From: JACZST01 sp964195155
GTDB taxonomy: Bacteria; Actinomycetota; Acidimicrobiia; Spongiisociales; UBA5794
Direction of reading: 5' to 3'
Length of the DNA: 64,000 nucleotides
NCBI GenBank assembly: GCA_964195155.1
Contig: CAXMOP010000015.1
Coordinates: 1 to 64,000, forward strand
A program made the position numbers and the translations under genes. The notes beneath the pieces were generated by a model. The model did not search any database. It was not told the DNA's origin and saw nothing but the letters and a program-made list of their open reading frames with translations. Of the stretch, positions 49,337-59,500 are shown in pieces (the first letter of the stretch is position 1; the number at the start of each line of letters is the position of its first letter).

Positions 49337-50458
49337 ATGAGCGATATCGACTCGACCTCCCTACCCGATCACCTCCTCCCGAGCGACGGGCGGTTTGGCT
49401 CCGGGCCCGCGTTGATCCGCGGCGATGCCGTAGCGAGGCTCGCCGACGTGGCCGATCACTACCTCGGGACCAGCCACCGGCGAGAAGGGGTCAAACGCGT
49501 GGTTCGCGACATCAGGATGGGAGTCGCATCCCTCTACGGGCTCCCGGACGGCCACGAGGTCGCGCTCGGCGTCGGCGGCGCCACCATGTTCTGGGAAGTC
49601 GCCGCCCATTCGCTCATCGAGCACAAGAGCCAGCACCTGTCCATCGGCGAGTTCTCCGCGAAGTTCGCCGCCGTGGTCGCCGGTATGAGTCACCTCGAGA
49701 AGCCGACGATCATTACCGCTCCCGCCGGCTCCGCCGCCGCTCCGATGTCGGACCCCGAGATCGACGCCTTTGCCCTGATCCACAACGAGACCTCGACCGG
49801 AGTGATAGCACCGCTGTCTCGCCCGCAGCCCGGTGCACTCGTTCTAGTAGACGGAACCTCGGCAGCGGGCGCGGTGCCGGTCGAGCCCGCCGTCTTCGAC
49901 GTGTACTACTTCTCGCCGCAGAAGGCGTTCGGCTCGGAGGGCGGTCTCTGGCTGGCACTTTGCTCACCGGATGCGGCGAGCCGGGCCGAGCGGCTCGCCA
50001 CCGAGCGCACCATCTCGCCGATGTCTTCGCTCCAGGTTGCCCTGGAAAACTCCAGACAGGACCAGACCTACAACACGCCGGCGCTCGCCACCCTCTTTCT
50101 GCTCGCCGACCAGATCTCCTGGATCGACGCCAACGGCGGGCTGGCGTGGGCGGAGGCGCGCAGTCGCGCCTCGGCTTCGATCGTCTACCAATGGGCGGAG
50201 AGCTCCCCGTACGCGACACCGTTCGTGACGGAGCCCGATCTCCGCAGCCCGACCGTGGTGACGGTGGACCTCGATGAGGCGGTCTCTGCGGAGGCGGTCG
50301 CCGCGGTGCTGCGCGCCAATGGGATCGTTGACGTGCTCGGGTATCGAAAGATCGGACACAACCAGCTCCGGATCGCCACCTTTCCCGGCATCGAGCCTTC
50401 CGACGTCGAGCGCCTGGTGGCGGCAATCGAATTCGTCGTGGCGCGGGAGTCGAGCTAG
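49337..50458 (+). CDS. serC: Phosphoserine aminotransferase (actinobacterial type)
   Basis: SerC makes 3-phosphoserine from 3-phosphohydroxypyruvate and glutamate. The 373-residue protein shows RFGSGPALIRGDAV, GTSHRREGVKRVV, GVGGATMFWEV, HNETSTGVI, VDGTSAAGAVPVE, and the PLP lysine in YYFSPQKAFGSEGGLW. This set is typical of the actinobacterial SerC group (TIGR01366). ATG 49337 gives the expected N-terminus. An amidase gene starts 2 bp after its stop. Confidence 0.95.
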   Translation: MSDIDSTSLPDHLLPSDGRFGSGPALIRGDAVARLADVADHYLGTSHRREGVKRVVRDIRMGVASLYGLPDGHEVALGVGGATMFWEVAAHSLIEHKSQHLSIGEFSAKFAAVVAGMSHLEKPTIITAPAGSAAAPMSDPEIDAFALIHNETSTGVIAPLSRPQPGALVLVDGTSAAGAVPVEPAVFDVYYFSPQKAFGSEGGLWLALCSPDAASRAERLATERTISPMSSLQVALENSRQDQTYNTPALATLFLLADQISWIDANGGLAWAEARSRASASIVYQWAESSPYATPFVTEPDLRSPTVVTVDLDEAVSAEAVAAVLRANGIVDVLGYRKIGHNQLRIATFPGIEPSDVERLVAAIEFVVARESS

Positions 50459-50460
50459 CC

Positions 50461-51975
50461 GTGGAAACCCGGCCTTTTCCCGAGTATGACGACCATGATG
50501 CAGTCGGGCTCGCCGCGCTGGTCGCGGAGGGCGCGGTTCATCCCAGCGAGCTCGTCGAGGCCGCGGTTCAGCGGATCGAAGCTGCCAACCCGGCGGTGAA
50601 CGCCGTTGTTCGCGGTCGCTTCGACGCCGCCCGACAAGACGCCGCGGGCGCAACGCAGACGGGGCCCTTTGCCGGGGTGCCGACCTTGATCAAGGATCTC
50701 GTCGCCGAGGAAGGTGAGGCGGTCAGCTATGGGTGCGTCTTTTTTCGTGATTTCGTAGCCGAGGTGACCGGCGAGTTTCGTCGCAGGATCGACGAGGCCG
50801 GGTTCATCGACCTGGGCAGGACGAACACTCCTGAGTTCGGGTTACTTCCGACCACCGAGCCTTCGCTGCATGGTCCCACGAGAAACCCGTGGGACCTCAG
50901 CAGGTCGGCAGGTGGCTCCAGCGGCGGCGCCGCGGCTGCGGTGGCCGCAGGGATGGTTCCGCTTGCGCAGGGAAGCGACGGCGGCGGATCGATACGAATC
51001 CCGGCATCGGCGTGCGGATTGTTCGGTTTGAAGGCATCGAGGGGCCGTCTTCCCCGGCATCCGCCCTTTCCGAGCGACTCGTTCTCGGTTGACGGATCGT
51101 TGACACGGACGGTGCGCGATACCGCTGCGTTCCTCGACGCCGTCCACGGTGCGACTCCGGGCGAGCAGTACCGGGCGCCGGCCCCGTCCCGGCCCTTCGC
51201 CGATGCCGTCGGATCCGAGCCCGGGCCGCTCCGCGTCGCCTACTCGGTGCGGGACTTTCGGGGCAGGCGGGTCCATCCCGACTGCGAGGCCGCGGTCATG
51301 GAGACGGTGGAAATCCTGGCCGGTCTCGGTCACGACGTCACCGAAGCTGCGCCGGCGATCGACGGCGCCGCGGCAAGCGACGCATTTCTCTTGTTCTGGG
51401 AGGCGATGACAGCACACGCCATCTCCCTGGTACTCGACGGGCGGGAGGCACTCGATCGGCGCGTTCGTGGGATCCGCCGGCTCGCCGGTGACTATCGCAC
51501 GATGAAGCTGATCAGCCGCGTCGTCGAGCGCGAAGCCGCGGCGCCGGCATTTGAGCCGTTCACGCTCGAGCTGGTGAGCCGCTCGGGGCGGCGAGCACCC
51601 AGAGACCTGTTGAGCGCGGAGATCACGCTGCAAACGATCGCCCATCAGACCGGTCGCTTTTTGGACGGCTACGACGTCTTCCTCACTCCGGTCCTCGGTT
51701 CCCCTCCCCTGGAGATCGGCGCCATCGACCAGACACTGCCCTGGCCCGAGCTGGTCGAGCTGCTGACCAGCTACGTTGCCTTCACCCCCCTCGCCAACTT
51801 CGCCGGCCTGCCCGCAATGTCGGTTCCCCTGTACTGGACCAATGGTGGCCTGCCGGTCGGCTCGCACTTCCTCGGACGATTCGGAGCGGAGGACACGCTG
51901 CTGAGCCTCGCCGGTCAGCTCGAGGCAGCGAAACCCTGGGTGGACAAGAAGCCCCCCGTCTTGGCGGAGGTATAG
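50461..51975 (+). CDS. Amidase-signature-family amidase
   Basis: The 504-residue protein has the Ser-cisSer-Lys triad of the amidase signature family: Lys78 (PTLIKDL), Ser153 within RSAGGSSGGAAAAVAAG, and Ser177 (GSDGGGSIRIPAS). It could hydrolyse a small amide. It is not GatA by context, as no gatB or gatC is near and the C-terminal half is unlike GatA. The GTG start is 2 bp after serC, and the next gene begins directly after its stop, so serC-amidase-deacylase form one unit. Confidence 0.92.
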   Translation: METRPFPEYDDHDAVGLAALVAEGAVHPSELVEAAVQRIEAANPAVNAVVRGRFDAARQDAAGATQTGPFAGVPTLIKDLVAEEGEAVSYGCVFFRDFVAEVTGEFRRRIDEAGFIDLGRTNTPEFGLLPTTEPSLHGPTRNPWDLSRSAGGSSGGAAAAVAAGMVPLAQGSDGGGSIRIPASACGLFGLKASRGRLPRHPPFPSDSFSVDGSLTRTVRDTAAFLDAVHGATPGEQYRAPAPSRPFADAVGSEPGPLRVAYSVRDFRGRRVHPDCEAAVMETVEILAGLGHDVTEAAPAIDGAAASDAFLLFWEAMTAHAISLVLDGREALDRRVRGIRRLAGDYRTMKLISRVVEREAAAPAFEPFTLELVSRSGRRAPRDLLSAEITLQTIAHQTGRFLDGYDVFLTPVLGSPPLEIGAIDQTLPWPELVELLTSYVAFTPLANFAGLPAMSVPLYWTNGGLPVGSHFLGRFGAEDTLLSLAGQLEAAKPWVDKKPPVLAEV

Positions 51976-52452
51976 GTGCACGAGCTCCCCGAGGCCACCG
52001 AGCGGGTGGTGCGCGCCGCAGAGGGTCTCGGCCTGACCATTCAGCCAATCGTGTTTCCCGAGGGAACCAAGACCTCGGCAGAAGCAGCCGCCGCGGTCGG
52101 GGCCGACCTGGCCCAGATCGCCAAGTCGCTGGTGTTCATCGTCGATACCGATCCGGTGCTGGTCTTGATGTCGGGAGATCACCGGGTGGACACGGAGCGG
52201 CTGGCGGCCACCCTGGATGCAGACGATGCCCGTCGCGCAACCCTCGAGGAGTGCCGGGATGCCACCGGCTATGCCGCCGGCGGCACACCCGCCTTTGGCC
52301 ACCCCCGCTCGATGGTCGTCGTGGCCGACCGTTCACTCATGCGCAATGAGGATGTCTGGTCGGCCGCCGGCACCCCGACAACGGTTTACCCGATCAAGCT
52401 CAGCGATCTCGTGCGGGCTGCTGGTGCACGATGGGTCGATGTTGCGGAATGA
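51976..52452 (+). CDS. YbaK/EbsC-family aminoacyl-tRNA deacylase
   Basis: The 158-residue protein has the YbaK fold with PEGTKTSAEAAAAVGADLAQIAKSLVF (the catalytic Lys in AKS-L), VLVLMSGDHRVD, and AAGGTPAFGHPR, where GGxxPxGH-type residues form the pocket. These proteins remove mischarged amino acids (Ala, Cys or Ser) from tRNA. Specificity is not decidable. GTG 51976 immediately follows the amidase stop, a strong sign of coupling. Confidence 0.92.
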   Translation: MHELPEATERVVRAAEGLGLTIQPIVFPEGTKTSAEAAAAVGADLAQIAKSLVFIVDTDPVLVLMSGDHRVDTERLAATLDADDARRATLEECRDATGYAAGGTPAFGHPRSMVVVADRSLMRNEDVWSAAGTPTTVYPIKLSDLVRAAGARWVDVAE

Positions 52453-52455
52453 GAT

Positions 52456-52474
52456 GCGAGTCGCGAGTCGCGAG
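52456..52474. repeat. GCGAGTC heptamer tract
   Basis: Two full units and a partial unit of GCGAGTC lie 66 bp before the sixA start, in the spacer after the YbaK gene. Confidence 0.72.
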
Positions 52475-52527
52475 ACAAGGGTTTCGCTCTGTTCGTCCTC
52501 CCGACTCGAGAACCGGCGATTGACCGG

Positions 52528-52533
52528 TAGTGT
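52528..52533 (+). promoter_or_regulatory. -10 element for sixA-threonine aldolase
   Basis: TAGTGT ends 6 nt before GTG 52540 with no Shine-Dalgarno sequence. Confidence 0.5.
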
Positions 52534-52539
52534 CGCCCC

Positions 52540-53040
52540 GTGCGCCGGCTGATTCTCTTTCGCCACGGTAAGTCCGACTGGGACGCCGAATACGCCGAGG
52601 ACCATGGGCGCCCGCTGAACGAGCGCGGCGAGCGAGCGGCAGCGACCATGGGGGCGTTGCTTCGCGAGATGGGTGAGGCACCCGACCGCATCGTCTCCTC
52701 GACCGCAGTCCGGGCCGAGTCGACCGTAGAGATTGCCCGGCTGTCGGGCGGATGGTCTGCACCGCTCGAGCTGAGCGGCGACCTGTACGGGACATCACCC
52801 GCCGGCGCCCTCTCCGTTGCTGCGCGATACGGAAGAGACGCCGACCGCCTGATGCTCGTCGGCCACGAACCGACCTGGTCGATGCTGGTCACCCACTTGA
52901 CCGGCGGGCGTGTCGACATGCGCACCGGCTCGATGGTCGGCATCGATCTCGCATTGGGCGACTGGGCAGAAGCCGTCGATGCGGGGGGAACCGTCGCCTA
53001 TGCCGTGCATCCCAAGCTATTCGCGGATTGGGCGCCATGA
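52540..53040 (+). CDS. sixA: SixA-type histidine phosphatase
   Basis: The 166-residue protein belongs to the histidine phosphatase superfamily: RHGKSDW with nucleophile His9, STAVRAESTVEIA with the substrate Arg, and VGHEPTWS with the second His. Compact size and the SDW motif match SixA, which in E. coli dephosphorylates phosphohistidine proteins; the substrate here is unknown. Its TGA overlaps the threonine aldolase ATG. Confidence 0.9.
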   Translation: MRRLILFRHGKSDWDAEYAEDHGRPLNERGERAAATMGALLREMGEAPDRIVSSTAVRAESTVEIARLSGGWSAPLELSGDLYGTSPAGALSVAARYGRDADRLMLVGHEPTWSMLVTHLTGGRVDMRTGSMVGIDLALGDWAEAVDAGGTVAYAVHPKLFADWAP

Positions 53041-54071
53041 TCGACCTGCGATCCGACACGGTCACCAAGCCAAACGAGGCGATGCGAGCGGCAATGGCGA
53101 GCGCTGCGGTCGGAGACGATGTCTTCGGCGACGATCCGACCGTGAATGCCCTCGAGCGCACCGTCGCCGAACTACTGGGCAAACAAGACGCGGTATATGT
53201 GCCTTCGGGAACGATGGCGAACCAGGTTGCGCTTCGCTCCCAGACGACACCCGGCGATCGGGTGGTCATGGAGGCGCTCGCACACATCCGCCACCACGAG
53301 AGCGGTGCCGCGGCGGCGCTGTCCGGCGTGACCATTGCGCCCATCCCCGGCCGGCACGGGGTGTTCAGTGCCGAGCAACTGATCGCAGCCGCTCCCCCAG
53401 CGCCGAAGGACTTGCCGATCAGCCTCTATGACCCGGTGACTCTGGTCACGGTGGAGAACACCCACAACGAGGCCGGGGGAACCATCTGGCCGCTTCCGAC
53501 GACGCAGGCCGTTGTTGGTGCGGCCAAGGACCTCGGCATCGCTGCCCACCTCGACGGCGCCCGTTTGTGGAACGCCACAGCAGCTACCGGGATCCCCGAA
53601 GCCGACTACGCCGACGGATTCGACACGGTCGGCGTCTGTTTCTCGAAGGGTCTGGGTGCACCCGTTGGGTCGGCCGTCGCCGGTTCGGGGAACGTCATCG
53701 ACCGTGCCCGTCGCTACAAGAAGATGTACGGCGGTGGTTTTCGCCAGGCGGGCATCATCGCCGCGGGTGCGCTGTACGCGCTCGAGCATCACCGGGAGCG
53801 CCTCGTCGAGGACCACGACAACGCCCGCCGCTTCGCCGAATCCCTCGCCGATCATCCCGGGACTGAAGTCGACCTGGCCTCTGTGCAGACCAACATCGTG
53901 TTCTTTGCGGTGAGCCATCCGTCCGACGTCGTCGATCGCTGCGCCGTGGACGGTGTTGCCATGCTGACGGCGGACCCGAAACGAATCAGAGCGGTGTTCC
54001 ACCTCGACGTGTCGCACGATGACACCAGCCGCGCCATCGATGTGGTGACGCGCATAACGGCCTCGTCGTAG
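53037..54071 (+). CDS. ltaE: Low-specificity L-threonine aldolase
   Basis: This PLP enzyme splits threonine to glycine and acetaldehyde. The 344-residue protein has IDLRSDTVTKP at the N-terminus, GDDVFGDDPTVN, VPSGTMANQVAL, VENTHNEAGGTIWP, HLDGARLWNA, and the PLP lysine in VCFSKGLGAPVGS followed by RRYKKMYGGGFRQAGIIAA. All motifs of the family are kept. It overlaps sixA by 4 bp. Confidence 0.95.
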   Translation: MIDLRSDTVTKPNEAMRAAMASAAVGDDVFGDDPTVNALERTVAELLGKQDAVYVPSGTMANQVALRSQTTPGDRVVMEALAHIRHHESGAAAALSGVTIAPIPGRHGVFSAEQLIAAAPPAPKDLPISLYDPVTLVTVENTHNEAGGTIWPLPTTQAVVGAAKDLGIAAHLDGARLWNATAATGIPEADYADGFDTVGVCFSKGLGAPVGSAVAGSGNVIDRARRYKKMYGGGFRQAGIIAAGALYALEHHRERLVEDHDNARRFAESLADHPGTEVDLASVQTNIVFFAVSHPSDVVDRCAVDGVAMLTADPKRIRAVFHLDVSHDDTSRAIDVVTRITASS

Positions 54072-54089
54072 GGCCGGCGCTAGCCGATC

Positions 54090-54788
54090 GTGCCGGAGGA
54101 CCGTCCAACCCTGTCTGATCGATACGAGATCGAAGCTGCCGGTCAGGGGATTCGGGCCGCGGATCTGTCGCGCGTTGACCGGCAACGGATCGCCGAGCAG
54201 TGGCTCGCAGAACAGTATTCCGGCTTCGAGCTGCTCGGCGCTGCCAGCGGCGAGCCCATCGCGATCACGACCTACGACGACGATTGGCCCCGGGTCTTCA
54301 CCGTGTGGGAAGGTCGGCTCTCGAGGGCCTTGGGCGCAATAGCGCCGCGAATCGAGCACGTCGGCTCGACCGCAGTGCCGGGGTTGGCAGCGAAACCGGT
54401 CGTCGACATTCAAGTGGCCGTGAGGGTGCTCGAGGACGAAGCGGCGTATATCCCCGCCATCGAGTCGACGGGCGTTCCCCTGCGCTCACGACACGACGAG
54501 GATCGATATTTTCGTGCCCCGCCGGACGCGCCCCGCGTTGTGCAGATCCACGTGTGCGAGGCCGGTGGGGCATGGCAGCGCAACCACCTGCTGTTCCGTG
54601 ACTATCTCCGCGCCGATGCCGATACGCGGCGCGCCTATGAGGAGCTCAAGTGGGATCTCGCCGAGCGCTACCGCGACGACCGGATGGCCTACACCGAGGG
54701 CAAGACTCCGTTTATCCGGGCAGCCATACAACGAGCCGAAGTATGGGCCGAAGCGACCGGTTGGACGGTAGGAGCTCGCGCCTCGTAA
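54090..54788 (+). CDS. GrpB-family (UPF0157) protein with N-terminal extension
   Basis: The 232-residue protein has a GrpB domain from about residue 55. It shows ITTYDDDWPRVF, RIEHVGSTAVPGLAAKPVVDI (the nucleotidyltransferase-like core), RYFRAP, and IHVCEAGGAWQRNHLLFRDYLR, ending with YTEGKTPFI. The first 50 residues are a helical extension, perhaps part of an upstream dephospho-CoA kinase-like segment as found in CoaE-GrpB fusions of actinobacteria. The GTG start is plausible. Function is unknown in this lineage. Confidence 0.85.
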   Translation: MPEDRPTLSDRYEIEAAGQGIRAADLSRVDRQRIAEQWLAEQYSGFELLGAASGEPIAITTYDDDWPRVFTVWEGRLSRALGAIAPRIEHVGSTAVPGLAAKPVVDIQVAVRVLEDEAAYIPAIESTGVPLRSRHDEDRYFRAPPDAPRVVQIHVCEAGGAWQRNHLLFRDYLRADADTRRAYEELKWDLAERYRDDRMAYTEGKTPFIRAAIQRAEVWAEATGWTVGARAS

Positions 54789-54793
54789 CTCGC

Positions 54794-56479
54794 TCAGCCG
54801 AAAGCCACGACCAGGACTGCGACCACGCCCAGCAGGATCGCGAAGCCCCCCAGGCCAATGATGAAGGACTTGGGGATGTCCTCGGTGCCGTTCTCCTCCA
54901 GAATGGAATCGAGCATCCCGAGTACGTCTCTGGCTCGCATACCGAGCGCGGAAGAGCCAAGGCCGAAGCTGGGCAGGCTGGGTCGCCACCCGGTGATGCC
55001 CTTGAGACGTGACGTCTTTGCCGTCACCACTAATTCCTCGCGGTCGGCAGCGTCGGAGGCCACGTCCGCAGGATCGCCGGCATCGGCGTCGCTGGCTCCG
55101 GCTTCTTCTGGTTGGTCGTCGTTGTACGACCAACCAGGCTCGTCCTCCGCCTGCTCACGATCGGCGTCGTCGTAGTACGACCAGCCGCGTTCGTCCTCGG
55201 CGGCAGGCTCGCCGGCACCGAACGCCGGCACTTCCGCCGCGGTCACGGCATCCTCCGTGAACAGGCCCGACCCATATCCACCGACTTTCGCGGCGTCGTC
55301 CGGTGCGGCGTCGTCCGCTGCGGCGTCGTCGGGTACGGAGCCCTCGCGGCCATCCTCGAGGTGAAACTCGCTCGCCTGATCCGCGGGTGCTTCACCAGCG
55401 GAGACTTCGGCAACAGCGACCGGCTCGCCCGGCATGGCTGCGGCCTCTTGCTCCTCGGCGTAGAAGCCGTCCCAGAAGTCCTTTGCTTGACCGGATCGGG
55501 GAGCCGCTGCGGGGGGCTGTGGGTCGGTACCTGGCGCGGCTTCGAGTGGGAAGGCCAACGCCGGGTCTATTGGCTGGGCACCAGGTGGGGTGGGTGCAGC
55601 CACGGGGCCGTCGCCACCGGCCGGCCCGGTGCTCTGCTCCAGCTGGATCTCCACCGCCGCCGCCGGCGCTGCTGCAATTGGTGCCACCGCGGCAGCGGCC
55701 TGGGGCGCAACCGACTCCACGGCCGGAGTCGGTGGCACGGTCGATGCCGCTACCGGTAGCGGTGCGGCCGTTGGAGGCGGCGCGGATGCAGCGGGCGCGG
55801 GGCTTGTCGGAGGAGCCGACGACACGGTTCCCGATACCACCCCGGGGGTCTCAGGCGTCGTCGCCGGGGAGGCAGCCGGCCCGGGTGGGATGGCCGCCAC
55901 CGAGGGTGCGACGGCGGGCTGTGCGGCAACCGGTGCCGCGATCTCGGTGGGAGGGGTCGTTGGAGCGGGCTGTGGCGCGGCGGGTGGGGGCGTCGACGGA
56001 GAAGGCGAAGGCGCTGCCGGAGTCGGAGGCACGGCCGCGGCGGCCGGAGCAGCCGGGACCGCCGGTGGGGCAGCGGGTGGCTCAGGCGACGCCGGAACGG
56101 CCGCGATGGGAGCAGCGGGGACGGGTGCAGCCGGAACCGTCGGGGCGGCGGAAGGAGCGGTTGGCGGCATCGGGGCCGCGGCCAGTTCATCGACCGCGGT
56201 GGTCGCCGGGGCCGGCGCGGTGCCGGCGCCTGGCATACCGGAGAGAATGGCGAACTCCAGTGGAGAATCAGGGTTGAACAACACGACCTCGCGCCCGAGA
56301 GTGAGGTGGAATGTTCCGTCCGCCTCGCGCCGGAGCTTCAGGTCGGTGCGATTCCAACGCCCGAGCTCGGTACCTCCGGCAGTAAGGACCAGGGTCTGCG
56401 CATCGAGCATGATCGTCGAGGGCAACCCGTTCTCGATTGACCCGGGGATCCTGACCTCCCCGGTGAACGTCGTCGTCAT
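54794..56479 (-). CDS. Pro/Ala-rich tail-anchored protein
   Basis: The 561-residue protein has an unusual plan. Residues 1-85 form a small beta-rich domain (TGEVRIPGSIENG, GTELGRWNRTDLKLRREADG, HLTLGREVVLFN). About 100-310 is nearly all Pro, Ala, Val, Thr. An acidic region follows, containing DFWDGFYAEEQ and a duplicated WSYYDD/WSYNDD motif. The last 22 residues are one hydrophobic helix, so the protein would be tail-anchored facing the cytosol. The first domain might bind a partner. ATG 56479 is chosen over an upstream in-frame ATG. The family is not recognised. Confidence 0.8.
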   Translation of the reverse strand: MTTTFTGEVRIPGSIENGLPSTIMLDAQTLVLTAGGTELGRWNRTDLKLRREADGTFHLTLGREVVLFNPDSPLEFAILSGMPGAGTAPAPATTAVDELAAAPMPPTAPSAAPTVPAAPVPAAPIAAVPASPEPPAAPPAVPAAPAAAAVPPTPAAPSPSPSTPPPAAPQPAPTTPPTEIAAPVAAQPAVAPSVAAIPPGPAASPATTPETPGVVSGTVSSAPPTSPAPAASAPPPTAAPLPVAASTVPPTPAVESVAPQAAAAVAPIAAAPAAAVEIQLEQSTGPAGGDGPVAAPTPPGAQPIDPALAFPLEAAPGTDPQPPAAAPRSGQAKDFWDGFYAEEQEAAAMPGEPVAVAEVSAGEAPADQASEFHLEDGREGSVPDDAAADDAAPDDAAKVGGYGSGLFTEDAVTAAEVPAFGAGEPAAEDERGWSYYDDADREQAEDEPGWSYNDDQPEEAGASDADAGDPADVASDAADREELVVTAKTSRLKGITGWRPSLPSFGLGSSALGMRARDVLGMLDSILEENGTEDIPKSFIIGLGGFAILLGVVAVLVVAFG

Positions 56480-56545
56480 CCCATCTCCATCTGGTGGGTC
56501 AACGTCCTCCATCGGCAGGCTGGGCCCTCCACCTGAGCACGGGAA

Positions 56546-59500
56546 TTATCGAAAATCACGAGAGCGGATTCCTTCCAGGGGCCATTCGGTAAAGCGTCGG
56601 GCCACCAGGTTGGTGACCCCGTCCTCATGCTCCAGAATCCCTTCTATGACAACCCCTACGGCCTTGCGAGCTACTTCGTAATGTGCCTCCCACACCTGGG
56701 GAAGAATCACGACGTTGAGCAGGCCGGTCTCGTCCTCCAGGTTGATAAAGCGAACACCCTTCGCGGTTGATGGACGCTGACGGTGGGTGATGATGCCACC
56801 GGCCTTGATCCTCGTGTTATGTCGGGGTGAGGACAACACGTCGGCGATGAGGACACAACCCATGTCATCGAGCATCTCTCGAACAAAGACAACCGGGTGC
56901 GTCGTTGATATACCGGTCGACCACAGATCGGCCTGCATCTCCTCCGCCGGAGCGATGTTGGGGAGCGGGGGGCGTGCCCCACCATGGTCGAGGGCGAGCC
57001 GGTCGGGTCCTTGCTCGGCGAGGGTGCCGGCACTCCAGACGCCCTGGCGGCGTCCCAAACCGATCGGGGCGAGCGCACCGGAGGCGGCCAACCCCTCATA
57101 GGCGTCGAGCGGCAGCCCGGTGCGTTGGGCGAGGTCCTCAGGGGTCGCAAAGGCGCCGGCGGTCATCCTCGCCGCCTCGATGCGGGTGATCTCGGCATCC
57201 CCCAGGTTGCGCACGTAGCGCAGCCCGATCCGAAGGGCAACGGCAGGGCGCAGTGGGTCGTCGACCGGGCCCCTCCCCCGCCGCCACAGCCCGTCCAAGT
57301 AAGCCGACGTGTCGTCCGGGTCGGCGTCGAACGGCTCCACGGTGCAGTCGAACGCGGAGGCGTTGACATCGGGGGGGAGGACGACCACGCCGTGGTGCTG
57401 AGCATCCTGGACCAGCGAGTTCGGCGAGTAGAAGCCCATCGGCTGAGCATTGAGCAGCCCACAGAAGAACTCCGCCGGCCAGTGGTACTTCAACCAGGAG
57501 GTCGCATAGACGATGTAGGCGAACGACACCGAATGCGACTCGGGGAAGCCGAATGAGGCAAAACCCTGGAGCTTCTCCCAGATCTCGTCGGCGGCGGCGC
57601 CGGTGACACCGTTGGCCTCCATACCGTCGTACACCTCGCTGCGCAGCCGATCCATGGCCTCGGACGATCGCTTGTGGGTCATCGCCTGGCGCAGCCGGTC
57701 GGACTGCCCTGGGGTGAACCCGGCGCAGATGCGGGCCAGTTCCATCAGCTGCTCCTGGAACACCGGGATCCCCAGTGTCTTTTTCAGGATGGGTTCGGTC
57801 AATGGATGCGGATACCGGACCGGGTCCAGCCCGTTGCGGCGGCGCAGGAACGGGTGGACCGAGTGGCCCTGGATGGGTCCGGGCCGGATCAGCGCCACCT
57901 CGATGGCAAGGTCGTAGAAGGTCCTTGGCTTCATCTTCGGCAGGGTGGCCATCTGGGCACGCGACTCGACCTGGAACACGCCGACGGTGTCGGCGCGGGT
58001 CAACATGTCGTAGACGATGGGCTCCTGGGGAATCGTCGCCAGGTCGATGTCGATCCCGTGAACGTCGGCGATCGTGTCCACGGACATGTGCATGGCGTTG
58101 AGCGCACCGAGGGCGAGCAGGTCGAACTTGACGATGCCCATCGTCGCACAGTCGTCCTTGTCCCATTGCAGCACCGTGCGATCCTCCATGCGGCCCCACT
58201 CCAGCGGCACCACCTCCCACAGCGGTCGGCGGGCGACGACCATCCCGCCTGAGTGAATGCCGAGATGCCTGGGAAAGCCGTCGAGGCGCTGACAGACGTC
58301 GTAGATCAGCTCGGTGGTCAAACCGGCCGGCAGGTCGACGACCTCGGGAATCGCTTGCGGGCTGCGGGAATCGAGGTACTTGGTCAATCCATTGACCTGG
58401 GCCTGGGTCAGCCCGAATGCCTTGCCGACGTCCTGGAGCACCGAGCGGGCCCGGTAGGTGATCACGTTGGACACCATGGCGGCGCGCTCCCGCCCGTATC
58501 TCCGGTAGCAGTACTGGATGACCTCCTCGCGGCGCTCGGCCTCGAAGTCGATGTCGATGTCGGGGGGCCGGCCTCGTTCCTCTGAGAGGAAACGCTCGAA
58601 TGGAAGGTGCAGGCGGATCGGATCGACCCGGGTCAGGCCCAGGCAGCGGCACACCGCAGAGTCCGCGCCGGAGCCGCGGACCTGGCAGTAGATGTCTCGG
58701 GAGCGGGCGTAGTTGACGATGTCCCACGCCACCAGGAAGAACCCGGAGAACCCGAGCTCGAAGATCACGCTCAACTCGTGCTCGAGACGAGCCTCGGCCT
58801 TGGGATCGATGCCGTTGCGGTCGCCCGGGTACACATCACCTGCACCCTCGAAGACGAGATGGCGCAGATACTCGTTCTCGTCGTTGAAAGCGCCCGGCAT
58901 CGGGAAGTCGGGAAGCTGGGGTGTGAGCAGGTCGAGGTCGAAGGCAAGCGCTTCCCCCAATTCGGCGGCGCGCTCGACCGCACCCGGATACCGGGCGAAC
59001 CGCTCCGCCATCTCGTCCGCGCTGCGCAGATAGGCAAGGTCGCTTGCGGAGCGGAAACCATCGGCCACCTCGAGATCGCGCCGACCACCAACGGCGGCGA
59101 GAACGTCGCCGAGGACCGCGTCGCTGCGGTCGGCGTAGTGCACGTTGTTGGTCGCCACCGTTGGCAGACCGAGTCGGGCGGCGACCTCGGCGAGAAGGTC
59201 GTTTCGGGCGTCGTCGTCCGGAAGGCCGTGGTGGGTCAGCTCGATGAAGAGCCGGCCGGGGAAGACCTCACCGAGGCGCGATGCCGCCGCCATCGCCCCG
59301 GCGAGATCGCCGGCCTGTGCTGCCCGGGGCACCGCCCCCTTGCGGCAGCCGGTGAGGGCATAGAGGTTGCCCCGCCGCGACGCCTCGGCCAGGTCCTCGT
59401 AGCGGTACTCGGGAGCGTCCTTCTTGCCCCGGAACTGGCCGCTCGTGATAAAGCGACTGATGGCGGTATATCCGACGGGGTCGGGGGCGAGCAAAACGAG

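Noticed and set aside
50461..51975. Amidase considered as GatA of the tRNA amidotransferase
   Set aside because: No gatB or gatC lies nearby, and the C-terminal half does not match GatA; the context is serC and a YbaK deacylase.
55590..56681. A 363-codon plus-strand frame rich in Gly and Ala
   Set aside because: It is the complement of the Pro/Ala-rich gene; Gly/Ala richness is the direct image of Pro/Ala codons.
57138..58727. A 529-codon minus-strand frame within dnaE2
   Set aside because: It is a shifted frame of dnaE2 on the same strand, Arg/Pro/Gly-rich, with no domain; dnaE2 itself is full length in its own frame.
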